Of a DNA stretch of 64,000 nt, positions 59,526 through 64,000 are shown one piece after another. The DNA lies in NCBI GenBank assembly GCA_945903275.1, contig CAMDNW010000006.1, positions 1 through 64,000 on the forward strand. The letters run 5' to 3'. Position numbers and translations under genes: made by a program. The notes below the pieces were generated by a model, which saw only the letters and a program-made list of their open reading frames with translations, ran no database searches and was not told the DNA's origin. This DNA is from Thermoflexus hugenholtzii JAD2 (lineage in GTDB: Bacteria > Chloroflexota > Dehalococcoidia > UBA2979). Within the stretch, counting starts at the first letter, position 1. The number at the start of each line of letters is the position of its first letter.

Positions 59526-62096
59526 TTACCAGCGACGGCCGCCGGACGGCGGACGCTGAGCGGGCGGGCCGCTCGGGCGATCGTCGCCGCCGCCGTTACC
59601 GGAGTTACCGGCGTTGCCACCACCGTCACCCTGCGGGCCTCGGCCACGACCGTAGCCGCCGCCGCTGCCAAAACCGCCGCCGTTGCCGCCACCCTGAGGA
59701 CGGTCACCGCCCTGCGGGGCGCCGCCGCCGTAGCCACCACCACCACCGCCACCGGGACGCGGGCCACGATTACCGCCACCACCGCCGTAGCCGCCGCCTC
59801 CACCACCGCCACCGGGACGCGGGCCACGATTACCGCCACCACCGCCGTAGCCGCCGGAAGGACGCGAACCGACCATCGGCCGCGGCATATCACCCGGCAT
59901 CGGGCGGCGCGGAATCTCGTCTTCATCGAACTCGAACTGTTGAACTTCTTCGGGCTCGCCCATGTCACCCATGCCGACACGGCCGTCCGCGCCCTCGCCG
60001 CCTTCCAGTAGCGCGCGGCGCGAGAGGTTGATACGGCCCAGGTTGTCGATCTCGACGACCAGCACCTTCACCACATCGCCGATCTGAACCACGTCCTCCA
60101 CACGGTTCACACGCTCCTGCGCGAGTTCCGAAATGTGGACGAGACCGTCCTTACCGGGCAGAATTTCCACAAACGCGCCGAAGGTCATGATGCGCGTGAC
60201 GGGGCCTTCGTAGACCTCGCCAATCTGCACTTCCTTGGTCAAGCCGCGGATCATGTCGAGCGCACGGCGCACGCCCTCGGGGTCGCTGCCGCCGACACGG
60301 ATCGTACCGTCGTCTTCGACATCGATGGTCGCGCCAGTCGCCTCAACCATGCCACGGATGACACGGCCGCCGGGTCCAATCACCGCGCCGATCTTTTCGC
60401 GGTCGATCTTGATCACCTCAGTACGCGGGGCGTACGGCGAGAGCTCGTTGCGCGGCTCCGCAATCGCCTCGTGCATTTTGGCGAGGATGGCCATGCGCGC
60501 GACCCGCGCCTGCTCCAGCGCCGCCTCAAGCAGGCCAGCGGGCAGTCGCTGCAGCTTGATGTCCATCTGCAGGGCCGTGATGCCCTCAGCAGTACCGGCG
60601 ACCTTGAAGTCCATGTCGCCGAACGCATCCTCAATACCCGCGATGTCGGTCAACACGCGGTAGTTGTCGCCATTCGTGTCGGCCACAAGGCCCATCGCGA
60701 TGCCAGCGACCGGCGCGCTGATCGGCACGCCCGCGTCCATAAGCGCGAGCACCGACCCGCAGATCGAGGCCATCGATGTCGATCCGTTGGACGAGAGCAC
60801 ATCGGAGACACAGCGCAGCGTGTACGGGAAGTCCTCGACGCTCGGCAACACCGGCTCGATGGCGCGCTCGCCCAGCATACCGTGACCTATCTCGCGGCGG
60901 CCTGCGCCGCGGAGCGGACGCGCCTCACCGACCGAGAACGGCGGGAAGTTGTAATGGTGCATCCACCGCTTGAACGGCTCAGGCGAAATGTTGTCCAGTC
61001 GCTGACGGTCGGCCATGGGGCCAAGCGTGGCGACGGACAGCACCTGCGTCTGGCCGCGCTGGAACAGGCCGGAGCCGTGCGCACGAGGAAGCAAGCCAAC
61101 CATAGCGGTCAACTCGCGAATCTCGTCGCCTGCGCGGTCGTCCGGGCGCTTGTTCTCGTCGAGGATGCGCTTCCGAACGAACGGCTTCACGTAGGTATCG
61201 ATCGCGGCCTGCACATCACGCGAGGACGGCAACGGGTCAACGCCAGCGGCGGTCAGCGCCTCAAGCGCGCCACGCGTCAGTTCGTCGATGCCGCGCGAAC
61301 CCTCTGCCTTGACCGCATCCAGCATCTGCTGGTCGCGACCGGCGAGGAACTTCTCCACCTGCTGCCGCAACACCTCGGAGGTGCCCGCAGGCGCCTCGTA
61401 TGTGAGTTTCGGCTCGTTGATGGCGGCGATGATCTGTTTCTGGAGGTCGTTGAGCTGCTGGATGATGCCATTCGCGTACGCGATGGCCTCAAGGACAATA
61501 CTCTCGGGGACGCCGCTCGCGCCGGCCTCGATCATCACGACGGAGTGCTCGGTGGCGGCAACGGTGATGTCGAGTTCCGCGGCAGCGATCTCTTCGTACG
61601 TCGGGAACGCCCGGAATTCACCATCGATGCGCGCGACGCGCACGGACGAGACGGGGCCGCTGAACGGTATCTTCGACATACCCAGAACGATCGAGGCGGC
61701 CGTCGTACCCCAAGCGTCGCCGGGGTTCTGCCGGTCAGACGACATGAGCGTCAGGACAACCTGCACTTCGCGGCGGTAGCCCTTCGGGAAGAGAGGGCGG
61801 ATGGGTCGGTCGGTCATGCGTGCGGCAAGGGTGGCCTCGGTGCCCGGGCGGCCCTCGCGCCGGAAGAACGAGCCGGGGATTTTGCCGATGGCGTACATCC
61901 GCTCTTCGTAGTCAACCGTGAGCGGGAAAAAGTCGATTCCGGGGCGGGGCTCGCCGTCACAGACGGTGGCGAGAAGCATCGTGTCGCCGATGCGAATGGT
62001 GCAGGAAGCATCCGCGTTCTGTGCGAGGAGGCCGGTTCCAACCTCGACTTCTAATCCTTCAATGTTGGTAGTGAACGTTCGAACCTGTGGTGCCAA
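59526..62096 (-). CDS. pnp: Polyribonucleotide nucleotidyltransferase (PNPase) with Gly-rich tail
   Basis: An 856-residue 3'-5' phosphorolytic exonuclease. Two RNase PH domains (about 1-140 and 320-545) flank a helical domain; KH (about 555-620) reads [29 protein letters not shown], and S1 (about 622-695) reads [28 protein letters not shown]. The family usually ends near 700-750. Here an acidic patch ([14 protein letters not shown]) is followed by about 120 residues of Gly/Arg/Asn/Pro repeats ([11 protein letters not shown] units). Start ATG 62096. It follows rpsO, the common order. Confidence 0.96.
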   Translation of the reverse strand: MAPQVRTFTTNIEGLEVEVGTGLLAQNADASCTIRIGDTMLLATVCDGEPRPGIDFFPLTVDYEERMYAIGKIPGSFFRREGRPGTEATLAARMTDRPIRPLFPKGYRREVQVVLTLMSSDRQNPGDAWGTTAASIVLGMSKIPFSGPVSSVRVARIDGEFRAFPTYEEIAAAELDITVAATEHSVVMIEAGASGVPESIVLEAIAYANGIIQQLNDLQKQIIAAINEPKLTYEAPAGTSEVLRQQVEKFLAGRDQQMLDAVKAEGSRGIDELTRGALEALTAAGVDPLPSSRDVQAAIDTYVKPFVRKRILDENKRPDDRAGDEIRELTAMVGLLPRAHGSGLFQRGQTQVLSVATLGPMADRQRLDNISPEPFKRWMHHYNFPPFSVGEARPLRGAGRREIGHGMLGERAIEPVLPSVEDFPYTLRCVSDVLSSNGSTSMASICGSVLALMDAGVPISAPVAGIAMGLVADTNGDNYRVLTDIAGIEDAFGDMDFKVAGTAEGITALQMDIKLQRLPAGLLEAALEQARVARMAILAKMHEAIAEPRNELSPYAPRTEVIKIDREKIGAVIGPGGRVIRGMVEATGATIDVEDDGTIRVGGSDPEGVRRALDMIRGLTKEVQIGEVYEGPVTRIMTFGAFVEILPGKDGLVHISELAQERVNRVEDVVQIGDVVKVLVVEIDNLGRINLSRRALLEGGEGADGRVGMGDMGEPEEVQQFEFDEDEIPRRPMPGDMPRPMVGSRPSGGYGGGGGNRGPRPGGGGGGGGYGGGGGNRGPRPGGGGGGGYGGGAPQGGDRPQGGGNGGGFGSGGGYGRGRGPQGDGGGNAGNSGNGGGDDRPSGPPAQRPPSGGRRW
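59740..59856 (-). repeat. Direct repeat in the pnp tail
   Basis: Two 57-bp identical copies (59740-59796 and 59800-59856) with a 60-bp period, encoding [13 protein letters not shown] and the adjoining Gly/Tyr residues. The repeat arose by duplication and can change length by slippage or recombination. Confidence 0.9.
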
Positions 62097-62276
62097 CTAT
62101 GCCTTCTTCCTTCGTCTCACAAGACGCATCAAGCCGCAGCAGTCCGCCGTGGTACAGGCAGACATGTCATGACGGCGAATCGAACTTCCGAAATGAACGT
62201 CCTCGATCCTCGAGGTTGCCGGCGAGATCGCTGGCCCTGCCGACCAGCGGCCAGCTCACGGGCACCGGACGGGTAC

Positions 62277-62543
62277 CTAGCGGCGCAGCCCGAGGCGGGC
62301 GAGGAGCGCGTGATAGCGCTCAACGTCAGTGTTGCTCAGGTAGCGGAGCTGTCGCCGGCGCTGGCCGACGAGCATGAGCAGACCACGGCGAGTGTCAAAG
62401 TCGTGGCGGTGCTGACGCAGGTGGTCGGTGAGAGTCTTGATGCGATCCGTCATGAGCGCGACCTGCACCTCGGGCGACCCGGTGTCACCCGGGAAGCGCG
62501 CGAATTCACTGATGATCGGGGCCTTTTGTTCAGTAGTCTGCAT
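62277..62543 (-). CDS. rpsO: 30S ribosomal protein S15
   Basis: An 88-residue protein, the usual length. It binds the central domain of 16S rRNA. Signatures are [59 protein letters not shown]. The start is ATG 62543. pnp lies downstream after 180 bp; the gap (62097-62276) contains inverted repeats but no gene I can support. Confidence 0.97.
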   Translation of the reverse strand: MQTTEQKAPIISEFARFPGDTGSPEVQVALMTDRIKTLTDHLRQHRHDFDTRRGLLMLVGQRRRQLRYLSNTDVERYHALLARLGLRR

Positions 62544-62723
62544 CGAGTCCGTATCAGTCCTAGGGGCGTCGGCGCGCTGAGGCCAGAGCCTGTGCCGTCT
62601 TCACATCCCACACGTCATGGAGCCGGTTGTCTACCGGCAGCGCTGCCCCGCTGGGCCTCTTGCGCAATCAGTACGCTAGCATAGCCAACCGAAGCAGGCA
62701 AACCCTAGGAGTACCCACCCACG

Positions 62724-63521
62724 TTGCCCCGCCTCGCCATCCTCACCGACGCCGACGCCTGCATCCCCGAGCAACTCCGCACCAATCTCGGGATCCTCAC
62801 CGCACCGCTGGAGCCTGAGCCATTCCGCGAGGAAGAGCCAGGACGCGATCTGCGCCGCGACATGGCCCCAGTGGAACCTGCCGGAGCGATCCAGGCGTTC
62901 GCACGCGCCTCCACCGAGGCAGCCGAAATCCTCTATCTCGGCCTCGGCGATGGCTACGGCGGCGGCCCTCGCATCCAGGGTGCCGTCGAGGCGGTAGGCC
63001 AAATGTCGCCGATGACACGGGCGCTCCGGCTGTACCGCTCCAACGCCACGCTAATGGGCTGCGGCTGGCAGGCCGTCGCCGCCGCGAACGCCGTCCAAGC
63101 TGGTGGCGGCCTCGACGAAGCGGAGCGAGCGGCGGCAGTGGTGCGCGATGCCGTAGAGGTGGTCGCCTTCCTCGAGCACCCGCAATTCGTAGAGATCACT
63201 GGAGCACCGGGGCTGTTCGGCGCACGGGCTATCGTCCGGCTCGCTGGCGAGCACATCGAGGTGCTCGCCCAACCACCGAGACGTGACCTCGGACTGAAAC
63301 TCCTCCGCGACCACCTCGGTGCCGCCGCTCAGGCAGGCGAGGGGGCGCTGCACGTCGCGGTACATCACGCCGGCACAACACCAGCTGCTGAAGCGCTAGC
63401 ACAGTGGGTCGCGCGAACGCTCGCACCCGTGTCAGTGGTGCTCGCACCACTGACACGGCACGCGGCAACACGCCTCGGGCCGGGAATGCTGGGCTTCGCC
63501 TGGTATCGGGATCCGGCCTGA
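62724..63521 (+). CDS. DegV family-like protein, divergent
   Basis: A 265-residue protein with the DegV outline: LAILTDADACIPEQL (family VAIVTDSTADIP), a central Gly-rich loop LYLGLGDGYGGGPRIQGAVEAV, a helical GCGWQAVAAANAVQAGGGLDEAERAA and a C-terminal domain. The residues that hold the fatty-acid head group in DegV/FakB (TSQPS and SSxLSGT) are not conserved, so lipid binding is uncertain. It starts at TTG 62724. It is divergent from rpsO. Confidence 0.7.
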   Translation: MPRLAILTDADACIPEQLRTNLGILTAPLEPEPFREEEPGRDLRRDMAPVEPAGAIQAFARASTEAAEILYLGLGDGYGGGPRIQGAVEAVGQMSPMTRALRLYRSNATLMGCGWQAVAAANAVQAGGGLDEAERAAAVVRDAVEVVAFLEHPQFVEITGAPGLFGARAIVRLAGEHIEVLAQPPRRDLGLKLLRDHLGAAAQAGEGALHVAVHHAGTTPAAEALAQWVARTLAPVSVVLAPLTRHAATRLGPGMLGFAWYRDPA

Positions 63522-63534
63522 CCAAGCGTTCGTG

Positions 63535-63563
63535 TTGTCGGGTCTGGCGGCCCTGCCTATGCT
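63535..63563 (+). promoter_or_regulatory. Promoter of the leucyl aminopeptidase gene
   Basis: TTGTCG (63535-63540) and TATGCT (63558-63563) with 17-bp spacing, 52 bases before ATG 63616. Confidence 0.6.
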
Positions 63564-63615
63564 CGCGCACACATCGAACGGCCGGGATGCCCCGCAGTGA
63601 ACTGGAGCCGGAACC

Positions 63616-64000
63616 ATGGACGTGACCGTCAGCGGTGGCTCAATCGTAAATCAGCAGGTCGACACCGTAGTCGTCGAGGTCGGCGACGGACAGCGGCGCC
63701 TTACCGGCGCGGCAGCACAGATCGATGCGGCACTCGACGGTGCGATCGCAGATATGCTTCGAAGCGGCTTCTTCGCGGGCCGCGCGGGCGAGGTCGTCAC
63801 GTTGCTAACGCGCGGGGCGCTCCCCGCGGCCCGTGTGGTCGTCCACGGCATTGGCGGCGCGACCGCGCGCACCGAGGACGGATTCCGGAACCGCGCGGGC
63901 AACCTCGGGAGAGCATTACGCGGGCTGAACGCCGGACGTGTGGCGACCTCGACACAGGCGGCCTCAGACGCCATCGGCGGCGAGGGAGCGGCGCGCGCAT
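63616..64000 (+). CDS. Leucyl aminopeptidase (M17), N-terminal part
   Basis: The first 128 codons of a cytosol aminopeptidase; the gene runs off the window. VDTVVVEVGDGQRRLTGAAAQIDAALDGAIADMLRSGFFAGRAGEVVTLLTRGALPAARVVVHGIG is the typical M17 N-terminal domain, and the metal-binding catalytic domain lies beyond the edge. GGAGCC precedes ATG 63616, with a good promoter upstream. It could be PepA, but the fragment does not allow a subtype. Confidence 0.85.
   Translation, partial: MDVTVSGGSIVNQQVDTVVVEVGDGQRRLTGAAAQIDAALDGAIADMLRSGFFAGRAGEVVTLLTRGALPAARVVVHGIGGATARTEDGFRNRAGNLGRALRGLNAGRVATSTQAASDAIGGEGAARA

Noticed and set aside
1-64000. CRISPR arrays, insertion sequences, prophage or toxin-antitoxin pairs
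   Set aside because: I looked for evenly spaced repeats, transposase motifs and terminal inverted repeats and found none; the only direct repeat is the coding one in pnp.

Overview
This is a GC-rich bacterial chromosome window that reads as core, housekeeping DNA. I see no rRNA, tRNA, insertion sequence, prophage or CRISPR array. The gene content suggests Chloroflexota: an R3H-domain AAA ATPase of the Ycf45 type, the order hrcA-grpE-dnaK-dnaJ-prmA-rsmE under a CIRCE element, LysM/M23 envelope proteins and no outer-membrane genes. This assignment is inferred from content and style, not from a database search.

Layout. 1-3941: end of tuf, then rpmG, secE, nusG, rplK, rplA, an L10-type leader, rplJ and rplL, closed by a terminator; rpoB does not follow. 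3989-6923: a zinc-finger/LysM membrane protein, a small membrane protein, a broken radC, cvpA and an HNH endonuclease. 7119-7565 is an unknown gene. On the minus strand from 11472 down to 7562 run a universal stress protein, two TrkA-type proteins, pheA, a broken fpg and an unknown gene. 11739-15708: pdxS, pdxT, the R3H ATPase and tmk, ended by a bidirectional terminator shared with a thiolase. 17052-23009: thrB, lysC and dnaE.

23098-33285 holds two MoxR/DUF58 envelope loci that converge tail to tail: MoxR-DUF58-(BatD-like)-BatA-BatBC on the plus strand and MoxR-DUF58-transglutaminase on the minus strand. Next come an M23 peptidase and the heat-shock operon hrcA-grpE-dnaK-dnaJ-prmA-rsmE (minus, CIRCE controlled). 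41069-53854: an ECF sigma factor, a degenerate metallo-beta-lactamase-fold protein, LysM-M23, rho, a transaldolase-family gene, a membrane protein, pyrG, an M16 peptidase, an alpha/beta hydrolase, a CitE-like protein, a DUF402 protein, a lipoprotein and purA. 53867-64000: membrane protein, mug, a zinc-ribbon protein, then minus-strand dapA, asd, dapB and pnp-rpsO, and finally a DegV-like gene and the start of a leucyl aminopeptidase.

Main observations. (1) Upstream of asd and dapA lies an 18-codon reading frame in which nine residues are Thr or Lys, followed by a hairpin that can cover the asd ribosome binding site; it is a candidate attenuator for the aspartate pathway. (2) The transglutaminase-like protein has Ser and Asn where the catalytic Cys and His belong; the metallo-beta-lactamase-fold and CitE-like proteins also lack key residues. 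(3) Two DNA-repair genes, radC and fpg, are broken by several lesions each, while the surrounding genes are intact. (4) nusG and pdxT appear to start at CTG codons with well-placed Shine-Dalgarno sequences. (5) Several genes have a TANNCT-type -10 box 6-9 bases before the start codon, which implies leaderless mRNAs.
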